A DNA stretch of 64,000 nucleotides from Gnetum montanum (lineage: Eukaryota > Streptophyta > Gnetopsida > Gnetales > Gnetaceae), in assembly GCA_015680685.1 (NCBI GenBank), contig MNCI01035040.1, positions 333,853-397,852 of the forward strand. Direction: 5' to 3'. This document shows positions 12,200-24,569 of the stretch, one piece after another. Under the pieces are notes generated by a model. The model made no database searches and was not told where the DNA came from. It saw only the letters and a program-made list of their open reading frames with translations. The translations under genes and the position numbers were made by a program. Each line of letters opens with the position of its first letter. The stretch's first letter is position 1.

Positions 12200-12830
12200 A
12201 TAGCCCTGATTGATGCCTGAACTTACCTAATAGCCTTGTAGCCTCAAAACATGGTATTGGAAAAACCTAGTTATTTTTTACCTATATTAGCTAAATTTTA
12301 CCATACATAGCTTGTTTTGCTTGACTTTTTCCTTATTACATAATGTTTTAGCTTTTTTTGAACTTGTGTTACATTGTTGACCTTGTTATTCTATAGCCTT
12401 TATATAGCCTTATATGCCTTATTATGGCCTTATTTGCCTTTGTTTGGCCCTTAAATGGTATCAAATAGTGGGATTTGACCTTCCCTAACCACGGTTTCAT
12501 TTCATGTGACCATGGCCTGCTAAGGCCTTAAATTGGCATCACCAGGACTCTAAATTGGCATCATGGCCCGCTAATGTCTAAAACTAGAAAAATCATGGCC
12601 TTTGTAAACCATTTGTAGCCTTGATACTTATACTATACTTTGTTTAACCTTAGATTGACCTTTATTTGGCCCTCAGTGAACTTTGTTTACTTGTTGTCAC
12701 CCTATTGATGACCTTGGATGACCTTGTTTGCCTTAGATTTACATGTATTTGCATAATTTATAGCATTTTAGCATTATTTATTCATTTTTACCCAAGTTCA
12801 ACTTAATATGCTTTTGGTTGACATGTAGGA
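12200..12830. other. Noncoding leader upstream of Tat-lineage pol
   Basis: Low-complexity, T-rich sequence with short tandem motifs (TAGCCTTATATGCC, TTATGGCCTTATTTGCC) and, at 12510-12600, repeats of GCCTTAAATTGGCATCA. The last motif recurs at 16350-16490 downstream of the same pol, which ties both flanks to one element. No gag or protease is recognisable. Confidence 0.5.
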
Positions 12831-12837
12831 TCAAAGT

Positions 12838-15800
12838 ATGAGTACTTGGAAGCAAATCAGTTTGCCTTTATGTATACATGGATCTCACGGTGACGTTGAA
12901 TGGTGTATCAAACTTAAGTGCCTAGAACTTGAGCCTGAGAGTCTTCTAGACAACATAGCCTTAATAGAAAAACCTCTAGAATGGATTGAAAACCTAGTCA
13001 AAACCCTTGACTTAGAGGTAGGTGACATAATCGAAGACTCTCTAGTTGAGGTTCCTTTCACAACACACAATGGTGAGGAGAAAACCCTTAAACTAAGTTC
13101 CTCGCTGGAGCCTCAATATGCTCAAGACGTTAACAAGGTCTTACAAAGCAACATTAATGCCTTTGCCTAGTCATATGAAGATATACCAAGGAGACCCACA
13201 TTTAGTCTAGCATGACATCATACTAGATCCTAGCATTAGACAAGTTAAGAAAAAAAATGTGCAAAATTAGATTTGATTTGGCCTTGGTAGTTCATGATGA
13301 AACCTCAAAGCTCTACCAAGTTGGTTTCATTAGGGTTATTGATTATGCAAAATGGGTGTCCAACATAATGGTAGTTCCTAAGAAAAATGGGAGTATCCAT
13401 ATTTGCATTGATTTCCAAGATCTGAATAAAGTGACTATTAAAGATGACTTCCCTTTACATAGTATTTATCAACATATTGATACTATAGCTGAACATGCCT
13501 TGTCCTTTATGGATGGATTCTTGAGATATAACTAGATTAAGATCAACCTAGAGCATCAACTTATAGGACCTTTATGACCCCATGGGGTACCTTTTGATAT
13601 ACTATGATGCCATTTGTCCTTAAGAATGCCAAAGCAACCTATCAATGAGCTATGACCTATATATTCAATGATTACATGCTAGGTTTGCTTAATGATTACA
13701 TAGATGACATAGCTATTAAGTCGAAAGTGGAAAATGACCATGCTAATGACCTAGACCTTGTGCTTAAACAATGCCTCAAGTAAGAGCTTAGGCTCAATCC
13801 TAAAATGTGTGTCTTTGGTATCAAGGCTGGTAAGATGCTTGGCTTTGTAGTCTCTGAAGCAAGGATATGTATCAATCCTAATAAGGTTAAGGCCATATCT
13901 AAATTAGCAATGCCTACTAATGTTAAGGAGCTATGGGAATTACGAGGCAGATTGCAATTTATTCATAGGTTAATCACTAGGCTTATAGATAAGTTACAAC
14001 CCATACAACACTTGCTTAAGAAAGGGATTCATTATGAGTGGACAGCTTAATGCCAAGAGGCTTTTGAAAACCTTAAGTAAGAATTGGCACAACTATCGAT
14101 AGTTTATCCTTAGTAAGAGGGTAAACCATTTTACATCTACCTTGCCATCTCTAACACAACCATTGCTTCTCTACTCTATCAAAAACATGATGATGGAGTA
14201 GAAATGCCTATATACTACCTTAGCCATGCATTAGTTATCCACAAGACCTGATACATTGAAGTGAAGAAGTATTGTTTAGCACTAGTCTTCTCTTTGAAGA
14301 AGTGGAGACACTACCTCTTCAGAAGCCAAGTCAATGTCATTTGCAAGGACAACATACTTAGGGCCATAACGACCAACATCTATGAAAGTAGCTATATAGC
14401 CTAATAGAGAGCCATAACCATGGAGTTTGACCTTCATTATGTCTCTCAATCCTCAATGAAAGATCAAGTTATAGTCATACAACTCATAGTTTCACCTATT
14501 GATGATCAAGCAGCCATCAATTCTAAATTCCATGATGAACACATTAACACAGTTAGCTAAGTACCCAGGAATTATGAGGTAGTCATGCACTTTAACGGAG
14601 CCTCAACTACCCATGGGGCTAGTGTTGCTACCATCATAACATTTCCATCTGTGAAATCTGACCCTTCACCTATCGTTTTAAGTTTCCATGTACCAAAAAC
14701 ATAGTGGAGAATTAAGGTTTGATTAAAGGGATGAGGGTAGCTTGTGACCTAGGAATTAGTTAGTTAATGATCAAAGGTAATTCACAACTTGTAGTTAACC
14801 AAGTAACCGAATTCTATGCATGTAAAGCCAAACACTTACAATCATACTATGACCTAAGAAAGAAATTGTTACAAAAATTCATAGATGTTGATATCAAACA
14901 CATATCCTAAAATAAAAACACCTTAGTCAATGCAATTGCAATGTTAGCCCTTATTGTGATGCTAGATGTGTTTAGCAGGCTTCTCACCTTAACTGTGGAC
15001 TGTGCTACTCCCATTACACATAACACTAAGGATACCTTTGTGGCCATCGTTCATACTACTCCTCCTAAGGAGTGGTATGATGATATCAAATTTTACCTTA
15101 TGCATGGTGAATCCTTACAAGGTCTGACTACTACTCAAAAGGACATTGTATGCAAGTGATCGAAGTAGTATGTCATCATAGGGATAACACATTATGTTGA
15201 CAATCCTATGATGGCATTCTCCTAAAGTTCTTAGGTAAAATCGAAGCTAGAATAGTCCTAGAGGAGGTTCATGAGGGTGTTTGTGGAGGGCATATAGGCC
15301 CAAGAGCTATGGCCACTAGGATTGGATGGTTAGGCTATTACTGGATGCATATGGAAAATGACTTCATGCATAAAGTTAAGCAATGTGACACATGCCAATG
15401 ATATAGCAACCTTATACATGTATCACCAACTAATTTGCATACCACTTAGGATTCATGGCCATTTCAACAATGGGGGTTGAATATCATTGGACCTATAATT
15501 CCTAAGTCTTTGGTAGGGCATAGCTTCATCATGGCCACAACCAAATACTTTACAAAGTGGGTTGAAGCTATTTCCATAAGGAAGACTACATCTGAACAAG
15601 TCTACAAATTCATTCTAGATAACATTGTAGCTTGTTTTGGCATACCCATGACCATAGTTATAGACAATTGACCACAATTTAGTAGCCACGAAATGAAAGA
15701 TTTCTATTATAACCTAGGCATTAAGCATTCTTTCTCATTGCCTTATTACCCTCAAGCCAATGGACAAGTAGAAGTAAGCAATAAAGCCATCAACTTACTC

Positions 15801-16311
15801 AAAAAGATGCTCAACAATAGCAAATGCAAAGTGGCATGAGCAGCTTGTCCATGCACTATGGGCATATAGAATAACATATCACATGGTAACCGGTATGATC
15901 TCTTATAGCCTGGTTTATGTTTTTGAAGCTATTTTACCTCTTGAATTATGTGTGCCATCACTCAAAGTAGCTTTGACTAACTTCATCAATAACAAGTAGA
16001 ATAAGGAGTTACAAACGATAGCCCTAGATTCAGTTCCGGAGTGGTGTATGCAAGCACTTTCTCACATCAACCACTATCAAGAGAGGAAAAAGTAGCAACA
16101 TGACCATAACTTGATCATGCGCAAGGTCAAAGAAGGTGACTTGGTCCTCAAGGTTGTCCATGAGCATGTAGACAAATTCTCAGCCAATTGGGAAGGGCCC
16201 TTCCTTATCACCAGAGCCTATGGGAATGGTGCATTCAAAATAGCAAACATGGATGGGAATGGGCTGGCTAGTTTGGTTAGTCATTCCTATCTTAAGCCAT
16301 ACTACATGTAG
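12838..16311 (+). pseudogene. Tat-lineage Ty3/gypsy pol: RT, two RNase H domains, integrase
   Basis: RT: KLYQVGFIRVIDYAKWVSNI, then VVPKKNGSIHICIDFQDLNK (13290-13440), FMDGFLRYN, and the catalytic YIDD at 13697-13708 in DYIDDIAIKS. The first RNase H (about 14100-14400) reads PFYIYLAISNTTIASLLYQK and LKKWRHYLF. A second RNase H (14570-14930) reads MHFNGASTTHGASVATI and IKGNSQLVVNQV, the extra domain typical of the plant Tat lineage. Integrase (15220-16311) shows zinc-finger ligands VHEGVCGGH...CDTC, then WGLNIIGPI (N where the first catalytic D is expected), IVIDN and YYPQANGQVEVSNKA. The C-terminus ends VSHSYLKPYYM. Numerous TAG/TGA stops and frameshifts occur. No gag or protease lies upstream, so this is a defective remnant. 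Confidence 0.85.
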
Positions 16312-16329
16312 CTAACAATCATTGACAAG

Positions 16330-16500
16330 CAAGCCTACTTTCAATAGTCTGCTACGATCTTAAACTGGCAACACAGCCCACCAGGGCCTTAAATTGATAC
16401 CATTGTACACCACAACCATAAATTGACAACATGGTCTACCAAAGCCTTAAACTGGTACTATGGCCCCACCATGGCATTAAACTAGCAACTTTGGTGACTT
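16330..16500 (+). repeat. Short tandem repeats after Tat-lineage integrase
   Basis: Three to four units of about 40-50 bp built on CCTTAAACTGGYACYATGGC-like sequence (GGGCCTTAAATTGATACC, AAGCCTTAAACTGGTACTAT, GGCATTAAACTAGCAAC). Related to the units at 12510-12600 upstream of the pol. Confidence 0.55.
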
Positions 16501-16829
16501 GGATAGCCTGATTCTCATGTGGCCTATATGCATTGTAGCATTATAATGTGCAATGGTGTTTTGTATTCTTTGTCAATGCCTCTTGGGTGAATCCTCTAGA
16601 TACCAATAAAGAGGGACCATTAAAACACCACAAAAATTTGCATGTTATAGCCAATTTTCATTGCATAGATTTCACCCCATGAAATTGGAGGTAAAACTTC
16701 ATTATAACTATGATGATTGTAATGCATAGTGGGAAATTTCACATAATTTATACTATTGGGGCTGAAAAATGCTTCATAAGTGATCAAAGCCTCATTCCCC
16801 AAGTAAAATAAAAAGTTACCTAGTGTCTA

Positions 16830-17890
16830 TATTTGGGCTTGGGGGGTTAAAAATGCCTTTTGGAATGCCAAAAAGGACAATTTGATGGGTTTTATGGAGG
16901 ATATACACTTTTCTACATTGGAAGCACATGCAAGGGGGTAAATTTCACCTACACCCAATGTGGAAGGATGGGGGTTTTTGAAACTTTCTCTCTTCAATAT
17001 GGAGACTACATGCATAGCTTGGAAACCTTTCCCTCTCAACATCAAAGTTTTCCCCAATGTGGAGTCTTCACTCCCAATGTTGAAAATTGCATTCCCCAAC
17101 GTGGAAGCCACAAAAGCCAAAATTCATCACTTCATGCACTTCAACATTGACCAACCACTTCAACAAGCATGGTGAAGAGCTTAGCATGGATGATTCATCT
17201 CTAGTGTGGAAGGTGTGTCTTGGTTACTATTTATAGTAAATGAAATGGCCATGAGGGGAAGCATTTACTATGCATAGTAACCATCCAAATTTGGGCACCC
17301 ATCTCACCCAAATTTGACAGCTAATTTGTAGCCATTTTGTAGCATCATTCATGGCCCAAGACCTATAGAAAATAGCCTCAAACACCATCTACAAGTTCCA
17401 CATTTTTTTGCAATCCAAGATTGTTGGCATACACACACTTTTGCACATGAAATTGTTCATAGTCCTACACTTGGGAATTCTCAAGCACTCAAGAGCTTTT
17501 TACAAGTTTCCACACTTGTATTCTCTTGAACCCAATGTAAACACCCTATGACTTTGTGGCCTCATAACCACCTTTGAGATTTGTGAATTTTCAAGCGCCA
17601 CACTACACTCCTGGGATTCCCAACTCCCAGCATAGAGCATTTGGGTAGCTTATGTTTTTCACACTTCTCAACCTCCACCATAGCCAATGTTGTAGATTTG
17701 AGATTGTAGCACCAGAGGTTTAATAGCATCAAGAGTGGCAGGACATCCAGTTCATGGAGTTGACTATATTGACTTCAATGGACCCTAAACCCCCATCCAA
17801 GTGAACTCCCCTACTACCCATCCAGGCATCATTTGCATGCATCTCTTACTTATTCTTTATTTTTTTCTCAATAAAGTTTCAAGTTTTGGG
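16830..17890 (+). repeat. Probable LTR of the Tat-lineage element
   Basis: Lies after the pol and begins near a G tract (GGGCTTGGGGGGT at 16838-16850) that could be its polypurine tract. It contains the TTCCCCAATGTGGA inverted-arm motif several times (16930-17110), a TATA-like TACTATTTATAGTAAA at 17226 and AATAAAG at 17870. No second copy is in the window, so the limits are inferred. Overlapping short open frames around 16860-17175 are by-products. Confidence 0.4.
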
Positions 17891-17899
17891 TTTTGTATG

Positions 17900-20480
17900 A
17901 AGACATACTTGTTTATTTTCTATGCATTATTTAGATTTGTTATCAATTTTTACATTTCATTTCATTACATTATTTTGCAAACCCCCCAAGTCCCTAGTTG
18001 ATCTACCAAAATATCTAGAGTGTCTCGAATTCCTTTTTTTCATGGAGGCCTTGGTGATTTGTAGGTTGAGGAATTGTTGTGCACCAGATCTCCTTAAATA
18101 TTTTTTCCAGCAATTTAATTTTCTAATTGCAACAGAGTAGACTATTCATATTTGATAGCCATGTATTTATGATATTTATGTATTTTTATTTTATATAATA
18201 ACCTAATCTCATAACCTATTAGGTACCATGGATGTTGGCAAGGACTTGGGCTACTTCAATAAGAATAAGTGTATAATATACTTTAATTTTCATTATATGT
18301 TTAGCTTATGTTTTTTGGATTCATGTGTTTTATATCTATATTGTATTTAATGTTTATGCATTAGATTAATTTATAGGAGATGTTTCAATATTCCATGGCA
18401 TATGTAAATGAGATGTTTTAAAGTAAATTTTATTATATTTGTGATTAGAGTATGTTTTATGTTGGTAATGTTATTAGTTAGATGATTTATATTTTATGCT
18501 TTATGATTGGTTAGTAATTTTATGCTTAAGAAATAAAAGAGGTGTATTGATTTCATATTTTTTATTATATTTTTTAAATTGACCTAAGTGTAATATAATA
18601 TTGGTAATACCTTTATATTTTATTTTATTTTTAAATTATTTATATGATAGATTAGTATGGTTAAGTGTTTTGTTAATTATGATGTGCCATGTATGGCATT
18701 TTAATAATTTTTTATTTTATTAGTACATGATTTTTTGGGATCAGTTAGCTTTAGTAAGTTTTATTAAGTTGCATTATGCAATGCACACATTACATGTTTA
18801 TTCCTACACTATTGATATGTGAGTTCTATAGTTACCTTGTTTCTTTTTTTGTAAGGATTTGGTTAGAGGGGTTTAGCACCTTTTCTCTTTCATATTAAAC
18901 ATTACATGCTAACTTACTAGCTTTTGGGAGTTTCTCATATTGGGTTTGGAAAAATGTTGTTTAAGATTAGGGTTAGCACATTTTTAGAATTCCTAAATCT
19001 ATATCTACCATAGTCTAAACTTAGTAGAGCACATTGACATCCTTAGGATTTGGACATGGAAACTTTATTGGTGGATCAAGATGTAGCTATGTGGGTGTTT
19101 GTGTGATTTGTGTGCATGTGTCATAGCTTAGTTTGGAAAAAATGTGAATGTGTCTTCTTCAATGTTGGCTTTTGGTGATTTATTAATTAGGATTCTTTAA
19201 TACCTTCTTATGATGCTTCTAGTTCTACTAGGTTTTCTTGTTGGTTGGGTTACTTCATATATTAGGTTCAATTTCGAGCTTTTGTTAGGTATTTGTGGTT
19301 GCATGTGAGTGTAAGTACCTATTTTTTAGCTATGTTTAGTTCTAGTATTTTTCTACTATAAAGTAATAATTGCAATATTATGGAATTTTAGCTCTACTTG
19401 ATGGATAGGTAATAGAGTGTATTTTTATTTATTTTCATTATTTGGTTAAATGATAATTATAAATTTATTTTTTATTGTGATTTATTTATTCACAATGTTA
19501 ATTTAACACTTTGTTAAAAATGTTTTATCTTTTATGTGAACATACAAATTTTGATTCTATTGGTTTATAGTACAATTAGTCCTCTAGATTATCTTATTTC
19601 TTTGTATGTAGATTTTGTATTTTTCTTTTGATGTGCAAATAACTCTATTATGGAATTTAGTTTTAATTTGCTCAAAAAATATTTATTTTGTAATATTATT
19701 ATTTTACTTTTTATGGTTTAGTCAATTATTCATTATAGATTAGTCTTGTAATACTATAAGATGTAGTTCCTTTCTCAAGGATTAGTAGATGTATTATTTT
19801 ACAATGATTTTCATTTTTATTATTCTATTTCATAGTTTTTGATCTTCTAGCCATTTTTTTGAAGAAATGTAGATGTGCATTATGATTACGACAAACTAAC
19901 ATAGGAGACATTTATTAAACATAATAACTTGTGTTGTCCCATTAGTAGTAGGTTATGATAGGATTCATAACGATTTAAAATTTTAGATGTGTACATGAAT
20001 TATGACTTTCATCATGAGTCCATAAACATGTTGTATCCTATGATCATAGGTCATAATATTCTTTAAAATTAGATCAGTAAGTTGTAACATTTATCATAAC
20101 CTATAGCACAAGTCAAGACAAATGTAGCAACTTGAAGATACATGTTGCGATAAATGCATAGTTTGTGATGAAAGTAGTGACAATTTCTAAGTAACATTCA
20201 TAACTATATATGGCATGGAATCCTCACTAATAATGCTAGAAACTGGATTTTAGGTCCTACTTTTTCACTTTTGAACATTTTGATCATGATTAAGTGATGG
20301 ACATGTTCATTTTGTATATCCCTTATGGTTGATAATGTACTTTTTTTCCCATCAATTTCACTACATGTAATGGTAGAATTTTATTACTCACTTCATTGGT
20401 TGGGTTTTTTCTTAGCCAAGTATTTCTATTATATTTGATGAGTTATGTCTATTGAGGGTGGACAAGATTGATATAACATA
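17900..20480. other. AT-rich region without recognisable genes
   Basis: Dominated by T-rich tracts (TTTTATTTTA, TTTTTATTATATTTTTT). The 66- and 72-codon open frames at 17801-18140 show no family features. I see no LTR, PBS or domain here. It could be decayed transposon or intergenic sequence. Confidence 0.6.
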
Positions 20481-20484
20481 GGAT

Positions 20485-20759
20485 TGATACCTATTTATCA
20501 TAGTCTCCCCTTTTTCAGTTGTGATAATCTTATGTCTTGAGAGTAAGGATTTGTATTCTAGTTTGACTTTTTAGTTTCAATTTGCATCTTTTTAGATTCC
20601 CTTAATTTTTTTGAATTTTCATATGATTTTTTATTACAATTTTGAATGCTTGTTATTAGTTTTGTTGAGGTGAACAATGATTTATCATAATAAGTAAACA
20701 ATGATTTATCATAAATAAGTACTAAATAATGATATCTATTTATCATAGTCTCCCCTTTT
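20485..20759. repeat. 29-bp direct repeat, 246 bp apart
   Basis: ATTTATCATAGTCTCCCC with flanking GATAYC and TTTT occurs at 20485-20514 and 20731-20759. ACAATGATTTATCATAA is also duplicated at about 20674 and 20698. It abuts the truncated LTR and may mark a local duplication or an insertion. Confidence 0.55.
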
Positions 20760-20764
20760 AATAA

Positions 20765-21054
20765 GGTGTGCTTAGATACACAATGCTCGAATAAAGATCC
20801 GTTTACTCTATGACTCCTACTGTGGGCACTCAAAAATAATTCTAACTTTGGAAGAGAAAAATTACAAGAGTTCGGATAAAGGAGTGAAAACATACTATCC
20901 AAAAAGAAGTGCCCTTGTCCCTTATTTATAGACAATGAGATAGGTTTCAACATCATGTGTCCGATGTCGCTTGGCCGATCCGATATCACGTATCTGATAT
21001 TGAGGGTCCGATATCAAGGATTCGATATCGGGTGGCTTATTTGGTGACTCATCA
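20765..21054 (-). repeat. Truncated Athila-like LTR with a third U3 type
   Basis: On the minus strand it starts TGATGAGTCACC at 21054. It carries CCCGATATCGAATCC, TATCAGATACGTGATATCGG and CGACATCGGAC motifs, then TATA box TCTATAAATAAGGG (20925-20938). It continues into GTGCCCACAGTAGGAGTC and TCTTTATTCGAGCATTG, which are shared with the other LTRs, and breaks off at about 20765. The U5 half is missing. An open frame on the minus strand across it is spurious. Confidence 0.75.
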
Positions 21055-21721
21055 GAAGGAAAAAGCATTATATGGGGGAAGCCCCACAATCTCCATTGTT
21101 CATCTCCTTATTGATATTATTAGTCCATTGATCCCACCTACCTAGGTTGTGATCTCATAAATCATATCATCACATTCTATAATAATTATATGCTATTAGT
21201 TAATTATCCTCATACAATTCTAAGGAGTTTTTCAAACTTATTAATAGGTAAGAAACTTAAATGATAAGGTATTTTTCTTATGGTTCTATCACTTCATTAA
21301 AGCATATTTTTACAACCTAGGTGGAAAATTTTAAATATAACATTAGTTAAGGTAGAATACTTCAAAAGCTATTGTTGATCAAGTAAGCTTCTAATGCATT
21401 CATATTTAAGTGTGTCTAGATGGACTTTTGCGCATGATGGAACTCATTACTCATCCATTGTATGATCATTATCTTTTGGACAATTTTAAAGGTTTAATAA
21501 ATAACTACATCAAGGGTCAGCTCATCTATCCTAAGCTAATTAGCCTCTTTAATGCTATATGTTAGATAAAATACATTAAGGAAGTTGTTATCTAGTGTAA
21601 TAACTTAGAATGGATGAGCTTCCACAATAAGGCCAATAAAGTAGCTAGTAAAGAAAAAGACTCAAAGAACACAAGGTAAAAAATCACATCTATGAATGAA
21701 GCTTCACAAGGATCCTCATCC
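21055..21721. other. AT-rich spacer left of element D
   Basis: Starts GAAGGAAAAAGC after the truncated LTR. A weakly coding-like plus-strand stretch (about 21400-21720; GGTCAGCTCATCTATCCTAAG) has many stops and no family I can name. It may be part of the sequence that resumes at 28732. Confidence 0.35.
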
Positions 21722-21726
21722 ATAGT

Positions 21727-22733
21727 TGATGAGCGGTGAGGTACCCCTACACTCAATGATACGAAACGAGCGTAGCACGAACGATCCGATCAAACTCTGT
21801 AGACTAAGTGCCTACACACCCCATGGAACACTTGGGGTTAATCATTCGTTGTCTTCCCAGACTTACTTGTAGTTGTCACGGTGTATGGTTAAGTAAGTCT
21901 AAGGTATATGACTTTTATATCTTTTTATGTTTTTCTCCTATGCTATTGAGGTGAAGGGTTGAGAAACTAACTAACTCTAACTAATGACTAAGTCTAAATT
22001 ACCTAGTGTCAGCATCCGTTCCCACTTATCGTACACACCCTGAATCGATGCAACTGCAGCTACCAAATGCTAATCATTGCTAGGGTCACCGCGCGTAACA
22101 CACGTGCTCGAAGTGGTCGTACTGAGGCACTTAACTAGGAGGAAAGGGTTGAGAGAATCTATCTAGCCTAAGTGCGATGAGCAGTCGATTCCTTGATTAA
22201 CTGTACACATCTAGGACTACCACTGGGATTACCAAGTGTAGATCCTAAATACGCCACTAGGTTACCAAGAAGTCACATGAGAGGCTCGTAATCAAGTTGT
22301 ACTCATATCGCATGCGATGAGCAGCCGATTCCTTGACTATCTATACACATCCTTAGATGCTCGTAATCAAGTCGTACTCATACTGCATTCTAGGAGTTTA
22401 AGGGTGAGAGAGAAACAATAAATAAAATCCTATTCCATGCATTGTAAGGTTTATCCGGAAAGCTCATCTTTATTGTCGTACACAACTTGTGTTCAGGTAC
22501 AATGTTGCTCGAATATAGATCCATTCACTTTGGGACTCCTACTGCGGGCACATGGAAAATATTCTATCTCTGGAGTGATCAAACTGCTAGAGTTTCCCTA
22601 CTTCTAACTCAGGATGAGGAATAAGGGGAGTGCCACCTCTTATTTATAGATATGGCGACGGACCGCGATATCGTGTACACAACATCACAGGGGACGATGC
22701 AATATCACGGCTCACGTGAATCGCGTCTCATCA
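21727..22733 (-). repeat. 3' LTR of element D
   Basis: Reads TGATGAGACGCGATTCACGT at the high-coordinate end. Palindromes lie at 22655-22728 (GATATCGCGGTCCGTCG), TATA TCTATAAATAAGAGG at 22637-22651 and a polyadenylation-type CAATAAAG near 22473. An internal duplication of about 140 bp places GATGAGCAGYCGATTCCTTG at 22176 and again at 22316. Confidence 0.9.
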
Positions 22734-22744
22734 TACCCCCATGA
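22734..22744 (-). other. 3' polypurine tract of element D
   Basis: Minus strand CATGGGGGTA directly before the LTR. It is preceded by the conserved AACTCGAGGATGAGTTTTTA block (22745-22772), also present in A, B and, with small changes, C. Confidence 0.75.
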
Positions 22745-22772
22745 CTGAATAAAAACTCATCCTCGAGTTCCT

Positions 22773-23490
22773 TACAATAATATCGGGAAGGTATGGAATT
22801 ATTGAGGGGAATGGAACTAATGGGATGACATGTGAACAGATCATCATTACAAGACTTGACAAAACTGGTGTTCATGACAACAAGGGTGAACACCTTATTA
22901 CAATGACATCAGGCGCCTTTTGGCAGCTGAGAAAGAGAGAGAGAGAAAGAAGTGTTGCTGCTGGCAATGCCAAGATTGTGCCTTTCATTGTCCATTGGTA
23001 AGTGCACCATCGATCTTGCTCCTTGCATAGCTGCTGTAGCGCTGTTCCATTTCAAATGTTTCCTCTAGATCTGGTTCATTGTTGCATGATTACCATCTAC
23101 ACACACAACACAATCTTATATTAGTAAGGGTAAATGAATCATCATGTAATTGATACCTTGCTGTGGTGAAAGTTCATTGGCTAGGTTGTGGTATGGCTGA
23201 TACGGATCTAGGGATATATTAATGATGACTACCAAAGGTGTAGGGGTTAGGAAGAAAATCAAAAATTTTAGGGCTAGGAGAAAATCAAAAAAATCAAGCC
23301 CCGTACCCCCATGACTAATCGTGAACCTTCAGTAGTGTTAGAATGGAGAAAGGAAAGGAGTAAGAAAGATAGATAAAAAGGGACAACTATAGCATCGATG
23401 AAATGGATGTCAAGATGGAAATGAACAAAATAAAATTAATTGCAAAATGTTAAGGAAAAGATTTTAACTAATGCTCCAAATAGGAATGTT
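22773..23490 (-). pseudogene. Relic of envelope-like leader in element D, ORF lost
   Basis: The minus strand keeps the TTAGTCATGGGGG tract (23305-23320) and then TGTGTGTGTAG|ATGGTAATC at 23096, equivalent to the acceptor-like site and ATG of A and B. The ORF stops within a few codons and about 350 bp further the 3' block begins. The internal palindrome/TATA block expected at 23330-23490 is absent. The coiled-coil ORF has therefore been deleted together with its putative promoter. Confidence 0.5.
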
Positions 23491-24452
23491 AGTGGGTCCT
23501 CCCCAAAGTAGGCTCATGTCCTTAATGCCCTGAAAAACCCACATCCAAAGAGTCCGTAGGCTCCGAGAATGTTATTTGGAACAAGAGTTAAAGTCTTAAC
23601 CGCAAGAATTTACCAAAAAGAAAACAATGCATCAACCAAAATATACACTAATGATACAACTGACAATGAGGTGAACAATGGAGAGAAGGGTGGAGAGAAA
23701 TAATGGAATGGAATCCTAAGAACAAGGTGGTGTACAACCCCTTGCATGTTCCATGATTAATGTGACTTAGCAAATCCCATTCCAAGTCTAACCTCAAACC
23801 AACCACATCCAATGACTTTGCATCAATGCATTCGGCTAAACCATCCACTTGGATAACAAGAATGCCTTCTCCAAGAGTCACCACCATTTCGGTGAAACAA
23901 AGGAGAGAATTGGAAGTGAGAAGGGCCTTAGTTAGAGGGAACACTTTTGGTTCCATAACCAGTGCTTGTAGCCAAAGTTTATTTCATCTAAGGGGTGTGC
24001 TTTGAATTCTCACCTTTTCTTCTCTTTTTTTTTGTTGTTATTTTGTGTTTTTATGTGTGAGAACCACACCATGCAAAGACTTTTTATTTTTACTATCTCA
24101 GTTTCTGATAGTTGGGTAACATCAGAACGGTAAGAAAAACTCAAAAAGAAAATGTCCAAGCCCCCAAGAGAACGGCCAACACAAAATCATCAAGTTCCCT
24201 TGAAGTCACACCCTTTTCAATCCTTGAGTCCTTCCTTAGTTTGAGAAATGCCCAGTCACCGATTTGTTTAAGTTCTTATTAGAAGGGGATTGTACATTTC
24301 CAAGCCAAGAGAGACCATAGAAACTAGTAGATGGATGGATGAAGTGGTCTCATTGCCTACCATATCAAAAGAAACATACCTTAGTATCAACATTGTGACT
24401 TAAAGGTAAAAACTAAACATTAGCAATCAATATGAAAATAGTTCATACCATC
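23491..24452 (-). other. Post-protease spacer of D with conserved boxes
   Basis: Minus strand TTTGGGGAGGACCCACTAAC (23488-23507) and GGTGTGACTTCAAGGGAAC (24194-24212) match boxes in the pol-env spacers of B (33877-33894, 33196-33214) and C (52384-52400, 51750-51768). The 102-codon open frame at 23648-23956 has no known domain and no counterpart ORF in B or C, so I treat it as chance. Confidence 0.55.
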
Positions 24453-24569
24453 NNNNNNNNNNNNNNNNNNNNNNNNNNNNNNNNNNNNNNNNNNNNNNNN
24501 NNNNNNNNNNNNNNNNNNNNNNNNNNNNNNNNNNNNNNNNNNNNNNNNNNNNNNNNNNNNNNNNNNNNN
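24453..24569. other. Assembly gap (N)
   Basis: 117 unknown bases just downstream of the protease of element D. Missing sequence could hide how the pol region was lost. Confidence 0.99.

Noticed and set aside
20558-20989. 143-codon minus-strand ORF
   Set aside because: It runs through the U3-R of a truncated LTR and adjacent AT-rich repeats; no domain.
23648-23956. 102-codon ORF in the spacer of element D
   Set aside because: The equivalent spacers of B and C have no matching frame.
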